Assembly: GCF_001831475.1 (NCBI RefSeq) | Contig: NZ_CP017688.1 | Coordinates: 2,728,001-2,792,000 of the forward strand | Source of the DNA: Flavobacterium crassostreae | GTDB lineage: Bacteria; Bacteroidota; Bacteroidia; Flavobacteriales; Flavobacteriaceae | Length of the DNA: 64,000 nt | Reading direction: 5' to 3' | Shown: piece by piece, positions 1 to 9,661 of the stretch | Position numbering within the stretch: position 1 is the stretch's first letter | How the letters are laid out: the number at the start of each line of letters is the position of its first letter | The notes under the pieces: model-generated | What the model was told of the DNA's origin: nothing | What the model saw: the letters and a program-made list of their open reading frames with translations, nothing else | The model's database searches: none | Translations under genes and position numbers: made by a program

Positions 1-1
1 A

Positions 2-775
2 GAAATTGATGCTGACAAAATTTCAAAAATCGACATTTCTTCTGCAACACCAATTGTTGAAACTGTTATTACAGGAGTACTAGAACCGACAGGAATTGTA
101 ATTGACGGCGACTATTTATATATTGCTGAATATAATGCTCAAAAAATTTCAAAATTAAACTTAACAACTTTAGTGAAGACAGATTATTTAATCGGTTTAT
201 CTGGACCAACAGGTTTAGTAATAAGCAATAATATTCTTTATTTTTCTGAATTTGACACAAATGTTATTTCAAAAGTTGACTTAACGGCAGCTGTACCTGT
301 AGTTACTCAAATGGGCAGTGGATTTAATGAACCCGCGTTTTTGAATTTAGTGGGGTCTGAATTATATTTTGCTAATTATGGGTCAGGAAAATTATCAAAA
401 ATGAATATTACAAATCAAATAGTTAGTGACGTTGCTACTAGTTTAGGTGGTGTTTATGGTTTAGTAAACAACGGAGCATTTCTTTTTCTATCTCAACGAG
501 ACACAAATAAAATATCAAAAATAAGTTTAACAAATTTATCAACGGCAAATTTTGATATTGAAAATCAAGTTTCAATTTATCCAAATCCAACATCAAACTA
601 TTTAACTTTGCAAAATGTTTTGAAAAATAGTGAAATCACAATTTCTGATTTTAGCGGTAGAATTATCAAGCAATTTAAATATCAAAAACCTACTATTGAC
701 TTACAAAGCTTTGAAAAAGGTATTTACTTTTTGACAATAGATAAAAATAAAACAATAAAATTTATAAAGAACTAA
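2..775 (+). CDS. Secreted beta-propeller-like repeat protein with T9SS sorting domain (5' partial)
   Basis: The reading frame is already open at base 2, so the gene starts before the window; the GTG at 173 is internal. The visible part holds degenerate repeats of about 45 residues with the core 'KISKIDL/KISKLNL' and 'PTGLVI..LYFSE', like NHL or YncE-type propeller blades. The last 75 residues ('SIYPNPTSNYLTL' to 'GIYFLTI...KFIKN') match the type A C-terminal sorting domain of Bacteroidota type IX secretion, so the protein should be exported through T9SS. It is the cargo of the first, partial cassette; its stop lies 10 bp before attC1. Ligand or role unknown. Confidence 0.8.
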   Translation, partial: EIDADKISKIDISSATPIVETVITGVLEPTGIVIDGDYLYIAEYNAQKISKLNLTTLVKTDYLIGLSGPTGLVISNNILYFSEFDTNVISKVDLTAAVPVVTQMGSGFNEPAFLNLVGSELYFANYGSGKLSKMNITNQIVSDVATSLGGVYGLVNNGAFLFLSQRDTNKISKISLTNLSTANFDIENQVSIYPNPTSNYLTLQNVLKNSEITISDFSGRIIKQFKYQKPTIDLQSFEKGIYFLTIDKNKTIKFIKN

Positions 776-785
776 AAATTTACTT

Positions 786-920
786 CTGCCAACAGCAGTT
801 TGGCAAAATGGCGGGTTCAGTGCTAAATTGAACATTCGGTTTTCAAATGAAGTTTTGTGCTAATTTGAAAGTAAGTGCTTCTAAATCCGCCACTTCGCCA
901 AGCTGCAAATCGTTGTAGGC
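786..920 (+). other. attC: attC site 1, end of cassette 1
   Basis: R'' CTGCCAAC at 786-793; R' GTTGTAGGC at 912-920. Inner arms GTTTGGCAAAATGGCGG and CCGCCACTTCGCCAAGC are complementary with a few bulges, the form of a folded integron recombination site. The R' does not fit the RRRY consensus well, and cassette 2 does not end with its complement. Confidence 0.8.
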
Positions 921-1530
921 AAGTTGCGCCCAAATCGCGCATAATTAACCTTTTAATTAAGAAAAAACTGTTTATAATTTTAAGGTTTAGAGTTCTTAAT
1001 TCCTAAAAAAGTGTATAAAAAACTGGATTCTTAAAATCCAAAAAAAAGGTTATATTGTTTAAAGAGTATTGCTTAAAAACAGAAAATAATCCAAAACAAA
1101 ATAATGACCTAAAACAGCGTGATTTGTGGTTTACAGAGTGATTTTTTAAAACAATAAAATCCCCAAGTTGAAGCGCAAACGGCATTTTATCAGCTTTACG
1201 GAAAAAATTAAATGAGTATAATTTGTTCCTTACAAAGTGATTATTCAAATAAGAAAAACCTCGGATTTAAATCTTAAAAAAAATCAACAAGGAAAATTAA
1301 AAAGCTGAAATAGAGTGATTTGTTTTTTAAAGAGTGAGAATCTAAATAAAAAAATCTCGAATTTAAAGTAGGAATTTGTTTGTGTTTTTAGGTTTGTGAA
1401 GAAAAAACCAGCCCATAACAATCGTCTTAACTAATTTGCAGATTCTGTGGAATTACCGTTTTTAATTGTATATTCGTTATGAAGAAAAACATCCGTATCC
1501 AAAGCCTGCAAACTAGTTAAGGCGGGAACG
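913..1530 (+). repeat. Cassette 2, ORF-less family A (variant left end)
   Basis: A 618-bp unit with no credible ORF. From about 950 on it is nearly identical to cassette 3. Its first about 40 bp (TTGTAGGCAAGTTGCGCC...) differ from the TTATGGGC start of the other family A members, and its end box GCCCATAAC is not complementary to that start, so the left end has been replaced or has drifted. Confidence 0.7.
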
Positions 1531-1538
1531 TTATGGGC
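1411..1538 (+). other. attC: attC site 2
   Basis: R'' GCCCATAAC 1411-1419, R' GTTATGGGC 1530-1538, perfect complements. Arms CGTCTTAACTAATTTGCAG and CTGCAAACTAGTTAAGGCG pair around a variable centre of about 60 bp. Confidence 0.88.
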
Positions 1539-2147
1539 TAGTTTTGCCCATTTTGCGCAGATAATGCCGTTTTTATAAGAAAAAACTGTTTATAATTTTA
1601 AGGTTTGGAGTTCTAAATTCTTAAAAAAAGCGCAAAAAAATGGATTCTTAAAATCCAAAAAAAATATTTTGTTGTTTAAAGAGTGTTATTTAAAAATAGA
1701 AAATAATCCAAAACAAAATAATGACATAAAACAGCGTGATTTGTGGTTTGCAGAGTGATTTTTTCAAACAATAAAATCCCCAAGTTGAAGCGCAAACGGC
1801 ATTTTATCAGCTTTACGGAAAAAATTAAATGAGTATAATTTGTTCCTTACAAAGTGATTATTCAAATAAGAAAAACCTCGGATTTAAATCTTAAAAAAAA
1901 TCAACAAGGAAAATTAAAAAGCTGAAATAGAGTGATTTGTTTTTTAAAGAGTGAGAATCTAAATAAAAAAATCTCGAATTTAAAGTAGGAATTTGTTTGT
2001 GTTTTTAGGTTTGTGAAGAAAAAACCAGCCCATAACAATCGTCTTAACTAATTTGCAGATTCTGTGGAATTACCGTTTTTAATTGTATATTCGTTATGAA
2101 GAAAAACATCCGTATCCAAAGCCTGCAAACTAGTTAAGGCGGGAACG
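1531..2147 (+). repeat. Cassette 3, ORF-less family A
   Basis: A 617-bp cassette that starts TTATGGGC and ends GCCCATAAC. It carries three spaced copies of a module with the core GTGATTTGT..TTTA.AGAGTGA (around 1735, 1835 and 1935), each followed by a run such as AAATAAGAAAAACCTCG. There is no start codon with a credible frame on either strand. Promoter, small RNA or purely structural roles are all possible. Confidence 0.8.
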
Positions 2148-2155
2148 TTATGGGC
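2028..2155 (+). other. attC: attC site 3
   Basis: R'' GCCCATAAC 2028-2036, R' GTTATGGGC 2147-2155. Same arm type as site 2 and nearly identical to it over the whole length. Confidence 0.88.
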
Positions 2156-2767
2156 TAGTTTTGCCCATTTTGCGCAGATAAAGCCGTTTTTATAAGAAAA
2201 AACTGTTTATAATTTTAAAGTTTAGGGTTCTTAATTCCTAAAAAAACGCAAAATAACTGGATTTTTAAAAGCCAAAAAAAAATATTTTGTTGTTTAAAGA
2301 ATATTATTTCCAACCTGAAAATAATTCAAAACAAAATAATGACATAAAACAGCGTGATTTGCGGTTTACAGAGTGATTTTTCAAACAAGAAAATCCCAAA
2401 AGTTGAAGCGCAAACGGCATTTTATCCGCTTTACGAAAAAATTAAATGAGTGTAATTTGTGTTTTACAAAGTGATTTTACAAATAAGAAAAATCTCGGAT
2501 TTAAATCTTAAAACAGGATTTTACCAGCGTTACGTGAAAAATTAAAAAAGTGTGATTTGTTCTTTACAAAGTGAGTATCTAAATAAAAAAATCTCGAATT
2601 TAAAGCCAAAAAATATTTGCGTTTTTAGGTTTGTGAAGAAAAAACCAGCCCATAACAATCGTCTTAACTAATTTGCAGATTCTGTGGAATTATCGTTTTT
2701 AATTGTATATTCGTTTCGAAGAAAAACATCCGTATCATAAGCCTGCAAACTAGTTAAGGCGGGAACG
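2148..2767 (+). repeat. Cassette 4, ORF-less family A (diverged)
   Basis: A 620-bp unit of the same plan as cassette 3 with scattered substitutions. The repeated module is clearest here: ATTTTATCCGCTTTACG, then GTGTAATTTGT, then TTTACAAAGTGATTTT and ATCTCGGATTTAAATC, repeated about 100 bp later with small changes. Conservation of the module while other bases drift argues for function. Confidence 0.78.
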
Positions 2768-2776
2768 TTATGTGGC
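2648..2776 (+). other. attC: attC site 4
   Basis: R'' GCCCATAAC 2648-2656; the junction R' GTTATGTGGC 2767-2776 belongs to the next cassette. Arms are of the CTTAACTAATTTGCAG type. Confidence 0.87.
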
Positions 2777-3376
2777 ATAGCTCCGAAAATTCATTTTTAA
2801 AATAGAAAATTAACGTTTTTAAGTATATATTTTTTAAAAGTAATGTAAGTCAAAACTCCCCTCCTTTTCTCTTAGAAACGGTTTTTTATCACTGAAAAAT
2901 CGGTCGAATTAGTATAATTTTTCACCAAATAATATTTAAGGAAAATAAAGTATAAAAGGAATAAATGTTGCGATTTAAAGCCGAAAAAATCAATCAAAAT
3001 AAGTTGCATAAAAGAGAGTGACCAGAAATTTAAGCCCAAAAGCGAAAAAGGTTATACGGAATTGAAACGGATTTTTTTTGCGACGTCAAAAGTGTATAAT
3101 GGTATTTTCAGAGTGTTTATTTTACAAAATAAAATCTTTAATTTTATAAGAAAAACTACTCAATAATGTGTTTTTTAAATGGAAAATGTTTCTGTTTTTA
3201 AAGATAATTCCCGCAAATAAAAACGAGATAGAAGTACTTTGTGGCTATTGCTACGCCACATAACACACGTCTCAAGCAATTTGCAGATTCTGTGGAATTA
3301 CCGTTTTTAATTGTATATTCGTAATGAAGAAAATAATCGCATCCAAAAGCTGCAAACTGCATGAGGCGCGAAGACG
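2768..3376 (+). repeat. Cassette 5, ORF-less family B
   Basis: A 609-bp unit that starts TTATGTGGCATAGCTCCG and ends GCTACGCCACATAAC. Conserved landmarks shared with six other cassettes: CTCTTAGAAACGG (2869), GTTGCATAAAAGAGAGTG (3002) and GATTTTTTTTGCGACGTC (3069). No ORF; the minus-strand frames that cross its right end are shadows of the attC. Confidence 0.8.
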
Positions 3377-3382
3377 TTAGCC
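3255..3382 (+). other. attC: attC site 5
   Basis: R'' GCCACATAAC 3255-3264, R' GTTAGCC 3376-3382. Arms CGTCTCAAGCAATTTGCAG and CTGCAAACTGCATGAGGCG pair. Confidence 0.87.
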
Positions 3383-3418
3383 GTCAGTTTACCCAAAATC
3401 ACGCAAAAAAAGTCGAAA

Positions 3419-4042
3419 ATGATAATTACAATTGATGGAAAATCTTGCACAGGTAAAAGTACAATAGCTCTTTTATTATCAAAAAAAATTAACTTTTCAT
3501 ATATAAATAGTGGACTTCTGTATAGAGCAATCACTCACGAAATTTTGAAAAATAAAATAGATTTAATTAATTTCAAAAATAAAGAAGAACAAATAAAATT
3601 ATTAATAAATCACTATAATTTTGATCTACAAAAAATAAACGAAAATATTTCAATTTTTAAAACTATTGAAATCAGTAAGTTTGGAACAGAGATTGCAAAA
3701 TTGCAATTTGTAAGAGACAAAGTGAATGATTATATTTCAGAAATAAATTCAAAATATAAAAATATCATAATTGAGGGTAGAGATATCGGAACAAAAGTTT
3801 TCCCAAATGCAGATTTTAAATTTTTCTTTATTGCAGATATAGATATACGAGCAAATAGATTGGCTTTAGAAAGAAATTCAAAAGAAATAAATAAAATTAA
3901 AATAGAAATCCAAAAAAGAGATCTTGAAGATGAAAATAGAAAAAATTCGCCTTTAAAAAAAGCAATTAGTGCAATATTAATTGATACATCTAAATTAACA
4001 ATTGAAGAAACGGTAAATATATTAGAACAACATTTAAAATGA
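3419..4042 (+). CDS. Cytidylate kinase family protein
   Basis: A 207-residue P-loop nucleoside monophosphate kinase of the CMP kinase family. Visible motifs: the P-loop with GKST at 12-15, NSGLLYRAIT at 30-39 (NMP-binding region), GRDIGT at 120-125, and a C-terminal RDLEDENRKNSPL segment (lid region). The family transfers phosphate from ATP to CMP or dCMP. A second, housekeeping copy is expected elsewhere, so this looks like a specialised paralogue. It is the first gene of cassette 6 (ATG 42 bp after the R' box) and overlaps the radical SAM gene by 4 bp, so the two are probably co-translated. It may act on a precursor or product of that enzyme (inference). Confidence 0.85.
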   Translation: MIITIDGKSCTGKSTIALLLSKKINFSYINSGLLYRAITHEILKNKIDLINFKNKEEQIKLLINHYNFDLQKINENISIFKTIEISKFGTEIAKLQFVRDKVNDYISEINSKYKNIIIEGRDIGTKVFPNADFKFFFIADIDIRANRLALERNSKEINKIKIEIQKRDLEDENRKNSPLKKAISAILIDTSKLTIEETVNILEQHLK

Positions 4043-5304
4043 ATAAACTGAACAATTTAGTAATTTTATTACAACCACCAAACTTATGTAAAACATTCAC
4101 AAGGTCAGGTTCGGTTTATCCACCATTAGGGCTTTGTCAATTGGCAGCAGTAGACAAAAATGATGTAATAGAAGTATTTGATGCAGAAGGAGAAGGGTTA
4201 AACATTGAAGAAACTCAAACAAAATTAATACGAAAAAAACCTAAAATTATTGGTCTTTCAGCAACATCATTCACTCTTGTAATTGTTGAAAATTGGGCAA
4301 AGTTTGCTAAATCAATTGGTGCAATTGTTATAGTTGGTGGTCCACATCCAAGCTTAAGTCCAAGAGATACTTTTGACAAATGTCCAAGCGTAAAATATAT
4401 TGTTAGAGGTGAAGGAGAAGTAATTATTAATGAATTGATTGAAAACCTCTTAAACAATAAAAATAATTTAAATTTAAGTGGAGTTTGTGAAAGATTAAAT
4501 GATAAATATCATATTTCTGATGAAATTTTGAAAGTAGAAAATTTCGAAAATTTACCTTTTCCAAATCTTTCAAAAATGCCAATCAAAAATTATTGGTGTC
4601 CAGACTCTAAAAGTAGTCCGATGGTTACAATGATGACAACAAGAGGATGCCCATATAAATGTGGTTTTTGCAGTAGTCCAGCTGTAATGGGAAAAAAAAT
4701 AAGAAGTTGGAGTGTTGATAAAGTAATAAAAGAACTGAAATATTTACACTTTGAATTAGGTGTAAATGAAATTTCATTTGTTGATGATGTATTTACAATT
4801 AATCGTAAAAGAACAATTAATTTATGTAAAGAGATAATAAAAAATAAAATAAAAATTACTTGGTTTTGTAATGCTCGAGCCGATCATATAGACGAGGAAA
4901 TGGCAAAAGTTATGAGTGAAGCAGGTTGTCATCAAACTTATTTAGGTTTTGAAAGTGGGGCGCAAATAATTTTAGATAATGTCCAAAAAGGCACAACCAT
5001 AGAAAAGTTAGTTAATGGCGCAAAAATATTGAAAGAAAACAACATATCAAGAAGTATAGGCTTTGTTTTAGGATTACCTGGTGAAACAGATGAAACAGTA
5101 ATTCAAAGTATAGAACTAGCTAAAGTATTAAAACCTGAACGTCTACAATTCACTAGATTTACACCGCTAGTTGGCTCACCATTAGAAAACTACTCGTATG
5201 AACAGAATGGTTTTCATACAAAAGGAGAAGATATTGTAGGTAGATGGGTTAAATTTGCATACGAAAGTTGCGAGAATGATAATTGGGGTAAAGAAAGTTG
5301 GTAG
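4039..5304 (+). CDS. Cobalamin-type radical SAM enzyme
   Basis: 421 residues. Residues 1-140 look like a B12-binding Rossmann domain (SATSFT, then VGGPHPSLSP at 99-108), but the usual D-x-H-x-x-G cobalt ligand is replaced by DAEGEG at 48-53, so any cobalamin would lack the His ligand. Residues about 195-400 form the radical SAM barrel with C204, C208 and C211 in the CxxxCxxC [4Fe-4S] motif. The usual 'GFESG' (SAM-binding) and 'GLPGET' segments follow. Known relatives methylate or rearrange unactivated carbons; OxsB, for example, contracts the deoxyribose ring of a nucleotide. Being paired with a CMP kinase suggests a nucleotide substrate, which is inference only. Confidence 0.85.
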   Translation: MNKLNNLVILLQPPNLCKTFTRSGSVYPPLGLCQLAAVDKNDVIEVFDAEGEGLNIEETQTKLIRKKPKIIGLSATSFTLVIVENWAKFAKSIGAIVIVGGPHPSLSPRDTFDKCPSVKYIVRGEGEVIINELIENLLNNKNNLNLSGVCERLNDKYHISDEILKVENFENLPFPNLSKMPIKNYWCPDSKSSPMVTMMTTRGCPYKCGFCSSPAVMGKKIRSWSVDKVIKELKYLHFELGVNEISFVDDVFTINRKRTINLCKEIIKNKIKITWFCNARADHIDEEMAKVMSEAGCHQTYLGFESGAQIILDNVQKGTTIEKLVNGAKILKENNISRSIGFVLGLPGETDETVIQSIELAKVLKPERLQFTRFTPLVGSPLENYSYEQNGFHTKGEDIVGRWVKFAYESCENDNWGKESW

Positions 5305-5314
5305 AAAAAACCGA

Positions 5315-5450
5315 ACGGCTAACAGCGGTTTCAAGAAATGGCGAAAAATGTGCTAAATTGATTTATTTCTTCCGCAAGAAATATTATCTTAGAAGAAAAT
5401 ATGCGGTTACGAAATTCCCCACTTCTTGAAGCCACGAAACGTTATGTGGC
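5315..5450 (+). other. attC: attC site 6, end of cassette 6
   Basis: R'' ACGGCTAAC 5315-5323 is the exact complement of GTTAGCCGT at the start of cassette 6 (3376). Junction R' GTTATGTGGC 5441-5450. Arms GTTTCAAGAAATGGCG and CCACTTCTTGAAGCC. Confidence 0.87.
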
Positions 5451-6049
5451 ATAGCTCCGAAAATTCGTTTTTTAAATAGAAAATTAACGTTTTTAAGAAT
5501 GTATTTTTTAAAAGTAATGTAAGTCAAAACTCCCCTCCTTTTCTCTTAGAAACGGCTTTTTATTGCCGAAAAATCGGGCGAATTAGTATAATTTTTCACC
5601 AAATAATATTTAAGGAAAATAAAGTATAAAAGGAATAAATGTTGCAATTTAAAACAGAAAAAATCAATCAAAATAAGTTGCATAAAAGAGAGTGAACAGG
5701 AATTTAAGCCCAAAAGAGAAAAAGGTTAGACGCAATTGAAACGGATTTTTTTTGCGACGTCAAAAGTGTGTGATGATATTTTCAGAGTGTTTATTTTACG
5801 AAAGAAAATCTTTAATTTTATAAGAAAAACCACTCAATAATGTGTTTTTTAAATGGAAAATGTTTCTGTTTTTAAAGAGAATTTCCGCAAAAAAAGCAAG
5901 ATAGAAGTACTTTGTGGCTATTGCTACGCCACATAACACACGTCTCAAGCAATTTGCAGATTCGGTGGAATTACCGTTTTTAATTGTATATTCGTAATGA
6001 AGAAAATAATCGTATCCAAAATCTGCAAACTGCATGAGGCGCGAAGACG
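5442..6049 (+). repeat. Cassette 7, ORF-less family B
   Basis: A 608-bp family B unit (TTATGTGGC start, GCCACATAAC end). It differs from cassette 5 by scattered substitutions, for example GTGAACAGG for GTGACCAGA in the central block. Confidence 0.8.
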
Positions 6050-6058
6050 TTATGTGGC
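5928..6058 (+). other. attC: attC site 7
   Basis: R'' GCCACATAAC 5928-5937, R' GTTATGTGGC 6049-6058. Arms as in site 5 with ATCTGCAAACTG on the right. Two family B cassettes are adjacent here. Confidence 0.87.
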
Positions 6059-6657
6059 ATAGCTCCGAAAATTCGTTTTTAAAATAGAAAATTAACGTTT
6101 TTAAGCATCTATTTTTTAAAAGTAATGTAAGTCAAAACTCCTCTCCTATTCTCTTAGAAACGGCTTTTTATTGCCGAAAATCGGGCGAATTAGTATAATT
6201 TTTCACTAAATAATATTTAAGGAAAATAAAGTATAAAAGGAATAAATGTTGCAATTTAAAACCGAAAAAATCAATCAAAATAAGTTGTATAAAAGAGAGT
6301 GACCAGAAATTTAAGCCCAAAAGAGAAAAAGGTTAGACGGAATTGAAACGGATTTTTTTTGCGACGTCAAAAGTGTGTAATGATATTTTCAGAGTGTTTA
6401 TTTTATAAAAAATAATCTTTAATTTTATAAGAAAAACTACTCAATAATGTATTTTTTAAATGGAAAATGTTTCTCTTTTTAAAGAGAATTCCCGCCAAAA
6501 AAAGCAAGATAGAAGTACTTTGTGGCTATTGCTACGCCACATAACACACGTCTCAAGCAATTTGCAGATTCTGTGGAATTACCGTTTTTAATTGTATATT
6601 CGTAAAGAATAAAATAATCGCATCCAAAAGCTGCAAACTGCATGAGGCGCGAGGACG
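6050..6657 (+). repeat. Cassette 8, ORF-less family B
   Basis: A 608-bp unit directly following cassette 7. The conserved central block with GCGACGTCAAAAGTGTG lies at about 6360. No ORF. Confidence 0.8.
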
Positions 6658-6665
6658 TTGGTAGC
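6536..6665 (+). other. attC: attC site 8
   Basis: R'' GCCACATAAC 6536-6545, R' GTTGGTAGC 6657-6665. Arms are of the CTCAAGCAATTTGCAG type. Confidence 0.87.
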
Positions 6666-6681
6666 AATTAAACATAAAACA

Positions 6682-7404
6682 ATGGAAATAAGCACTTTAT
6701 CTGGACTCTTAATTGGAATTTTTGGAATTGTTTTGTCAATTATTTTTTACTTAAAAGGTTCGAGAAAGAAAAATCCTGCTTTTGAAATTTCTGGTCTAAA
6801 TATCATATCCGAAAGTATAAACAACAAAGTAAATGATATAAAAATAATTTATAAAGACAGTGAAATTAAAAACCTTACAGTTACTAAAGTAGCTATTTGG
6901 AATGCAGGCAATGATACTATATGGGAAAAAGATATTCCTAACTCGAATAAATTTAGAATAAACCTAAGCCGAATTAATACAATATATGAAAGTGAAATAA
7001 TTTTAAAAGATAAAGATTCAACTTTAGAATTACATAAAATTGATAATTCTATAATTTGCAACTTTAACTTTTTAGAAGCTAACTCAGGTTTTATTATAAA
7101 AATAATACATTCTGGAATTAATTCGGACTCTATAAGTGTTATGGGAAAAGTTATTGGTGGCGGAGAAATGAAAAGAATAAATGATTTTGGGCGTAAGTCA
7201 GAAAAAAGAGAAAAAGAATTTTGGAAATATATAGGAATTGGATTTTTCTCTATTTTTGGGTACTTCTCTTTTATTTCAACAATGCCATTTTTTTTGAAAA
7301 TTATGGTTCTATTCACTTGTGGATTAATGTTAACACTTGTAATCACACAAATATTTCAAAAGAAAGTTCCAAACAGATTAAAAGAAAAGTTCTATCAAGA
7401 TTAA
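6682..7404 (+). CDS. Membrane protein of unknown function (cassette 9)
   Basis: 240 residues from ATG 6682; a TTG at 6658 lies inside the R' box and is rejected as start. One N-terminal hydrophobic helix (about 5-24, LLIGIFGIVLSIIFYL) is followed by KGSRKK, then a beta-rich soluble part of about 150 residues (VAIWNAGNDTIWEKDI), and two C-terminal helices (about 180-225). The topology suggests a soluble central domain bounded by membrane anchors. No family recognised. It is the only gene of its cassette and its stop abuts R''. Confidence 0.7.
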   Translation: MEISTLSGLLIGIFGIVLSIIFYLKGSRKKNPAFEISGLNIISESINNKVNDIKIIYKDSEIKNLTVTKVAIWNAGNDTIWEKDIPNSNKFRINLSRINTIYESEIILKDKDSTLELHKIDNSIICNFNFLEANSGFIIKIIHSGINSDSISVMGKVIGGGEMKRINDFGRKSEKREKEFWKYIGIGFFSIFGYFSFISTMPFFLKIMVLFTCGLMLTLVITQIFQKKVPNRLKEKFYQD

Positions 7405-7406
7405 CT

Positions 7407-7534
7407 GCTACCAACAGCCGTTTGGCAAGATTGGGGCTTTAGTGGAATTAACGGTTTTTATCATATCTTCGTTTAGTCGAAAATACACGGTTTAAAAATC
7501 CCCAACCTCGCCAAGCGACGGGACGTTATGTGGC
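7407..7534 (+). other. attC: attC site 9, end of cassette 9
   Basis: R'' GCTACCAAC 7407-7415 is the exact complement of GTTGGTAGC opening cassette 9. Junction R' GTTATGTGGC 7525-7534. Arms GTTTGGCAAGATTGGGG and CCCAACCTCGCCAAGC. Confidence 0.88.
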
Positions 7535-8133
7535 ATAGCTCCGAAAATTCGTTTTTAAAATAGAAAATTAACGTTTTTAAGCATATATTTTTTAAAAGTA
7601 ATGTAAGTTAAAACCTCCCTCCTATTCTCTTAGAAACGGCTTTTTATTGCCGAAAATCGGGCGAATTAGTATAATTTTTCACCAAATAATATTTAAGGAA
7701 AATAAAGTATAAAAGGAATAAATGTTGCGATTTAAAACCGAAAAAATCAATCAAAATAAGTTGCATAAAAGAGAGTGAACAGGAATTTAAGCCCAAAAGC
7801 GAAAAAGGTTTGATGGGATTGAAACGGATTTTTTTTGCGACGTCAAAAGTGTGTGATGATATTTTCAGAGTGTTTATTTTACAAAAGAAAATCTTTAATT
7901 TTATAAGAAAAACTACTCAATAATGTGTTTTTTAAATGGAAAATGTTTCTGTTTTTAAAGAGAATTCCTGTCAAAAAAAGCAAGATAGAAGTACTTTGTG
8001 GCTATTGCTACGCCACATAACACACGTCTCAAGCAATTTGCAGATTCTGTGGAATTACCGTTTTTAATTGTATATTCGTTACGCAGAAAATAATCGCATC
8101 CAAAAGCTGCAAACTGCATGAGGCGCGAAGACG
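7526..8133 (+). repeat. Cassette 10, ORF-less family B
   Basis: A 608-bp unit, closest to cassette 16: both have GTAAGTTAAAACCTCCC near position 80 and AAGGTTTGATGG in the middle. Confidence 0.8.
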
Positions 8134-8141
8134 TTAGCACC
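8012..8141 (+). other. attC: attC site 10
   Basis: R'' GCCACATAAC 8012-8021, R' GTTAGCACC 8133-8141. Confidence 0.87.
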
Positions 8142-8160
8142 AATTTTAGAAAACCGAAAA

Positions 8161-9656
8161 ATGACGAAAATAACAACACTTTTTTTAATATTTTTTATTT
8201 CATTTTGCACATTCGGACAATCAATTGATGAGCGGTTTACCCAGAAGAAAATGAAACAAGATTTTGAAATTTTTAAACAAATATCAAAGCAAACAAATTC
8301 AGGGCTTTATAAATACCGAACCAAACAACAGATTGATAGTATTTATAATTGGGGAAATCTTCAAATTGAAAAGTTAATAACTTACAGAGATTTTTATAAT
8401 CTAATTTGCACAATTTCAAATTTTGAAGGAAGTGTACACAATAATGTTTCTTTGCCGAAAATTTGAAAAATGAAATTTACGGCTATTTTCCATATCCTAT
8501 TAAATGGATTGATGACAAGTGGCTTATAAATATTGATAGTGAACAAATTCCTTTGGGTGCAGAAATTATTGAACTAAACGACACAAAAACAGAAAAAATT
8601 ATTCCTGAACTTTATAAATATTATTCGACCGATGGAAATAATCTAACAGGTAAAAGAATAGGTTTAATGACTAGTTTTTCAAAGTATTACAGACTTCATT
8701 TTGGCTTAACTCAAAACTTCAAAATAAATTATGTAAATCCAATTTCAAAACAGTTAGAAACAAAAAATGTAGAAGGTGTTGATTACAAAACATATATAGA
8801 AAACTTTCGTAAAATGCATTCAATGTCTGTTGACCAATATTATTATGCAGATTTAAAAGAAAATCAAAAGTATAAATACAAACAGTTGGATTCAATTACT
8901 GGAATTCTAACTATTCAAACTTTCGATATGGGAAATGAAACAACAAAAGAACATTTAAAATACAATCAATTTTTAGACAGTATTTTTGCAGATATTAAAA
9001 CAGAAGGATTGAAAAATTTAATCGTTGATGTTCGTAACAATGGTGGCGGAACAGACCCAAATGATTTGATAACATATTCATATTTAACAAATAGAAAATT
9101 TCAAGAAAATATTCAAGCGTGGATAAGCTTTAACAAAATTCCAATGTTAAAATACATCGACCATAAAGTTCCGAGTTTTATAAGACCTTTATTCATTGGT
9201 AAATTTAATAAAGAATTTCAACAAATTTTCCCACAAGAAAAAAATGGTAAGTTTTATCAAGATGAAAATTCGGACGACCATAAAATTAGAACCCCAAATC
9301 AAAATGCCTTTACAGGCAATGTTTATCTTTTAACAAGTCCAAAAATTGCATCAGCAGGAAGTCTTTTTGCAGCAATGCTAGCGGGTAATGAAAATACAAC
9401 AACAATTGGAGAAGAAACAATGGGAGGTTATTACGGACACAACGGACATACATCATTAGAATATAAATTACCAAAATCTAAAATCATTATACAATTTTCA
9501 GTAGTAAATTTAGAACAAGATGTTCCGAAAAAAGAAAATCAAAAATACAACAGAGGTATTATTCCAGATTATAATATTACTCAAACTTTTAGTGACTTCC
9601 TAAATAATACAGACACGCAAATGAATTTTACTTTGAAACTAATTAAGAAAAAATAA
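8161..9656 (+). pseudogene. S41-family (C-terminal processing-like) peptidase, frameshifted
   Basis: Two frames make one protein of about 495 residues. Frame 1 (8161-8466) gives a signal peptide (MTKITTLFLIFFISFCTFGQ) and the N-terminal region; it stops at TGA 8464. Frame 2 (from 8463, only a TTG to start) continues with 'NEIYGYFPYPIKW', a PDZ-like region, then S41 landmarks LIVDVRNNGGG and SPKIASAGSLFAAMLAG (the Ser region), and GEETMGG. The join falls at an A-rich run (TTTGAAAAATGAAA), so a 1-base indel or a sequencing error explains it. The family cleaves secreted or periplasmic proteins. Sole cargo of cassette 11. If the overlap TTGA were used for re-initiation, two polypeptides would form, but the second would lack a signal peptide. 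Confidence 0.75.
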
Positions 9657-9661
9657 AAACT

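Noticed and set aside
173..175. GTG at 173 as the start of the first gene
   Set aside because: The same frame is open and codes the same repeat pattern back to base 2, so the gene is cut by the window edge.
4039..5304. Prokaryotic viperin
   Set aside because: It has a CMP-kinase neighbour and a CxxxCxxC motif, but the N-terminal B12-binding-type domain and the surrounding sequence differ from viperins, which lack that domain.
6658..6681. TTG start inside the R' box of attC8
   Set aside because: It is part of the recombination site; ATG 6682 gives a proper membrane helix at the N-terminus. The same reasoning was applied at 13208, 20108, 22226 and 27492.
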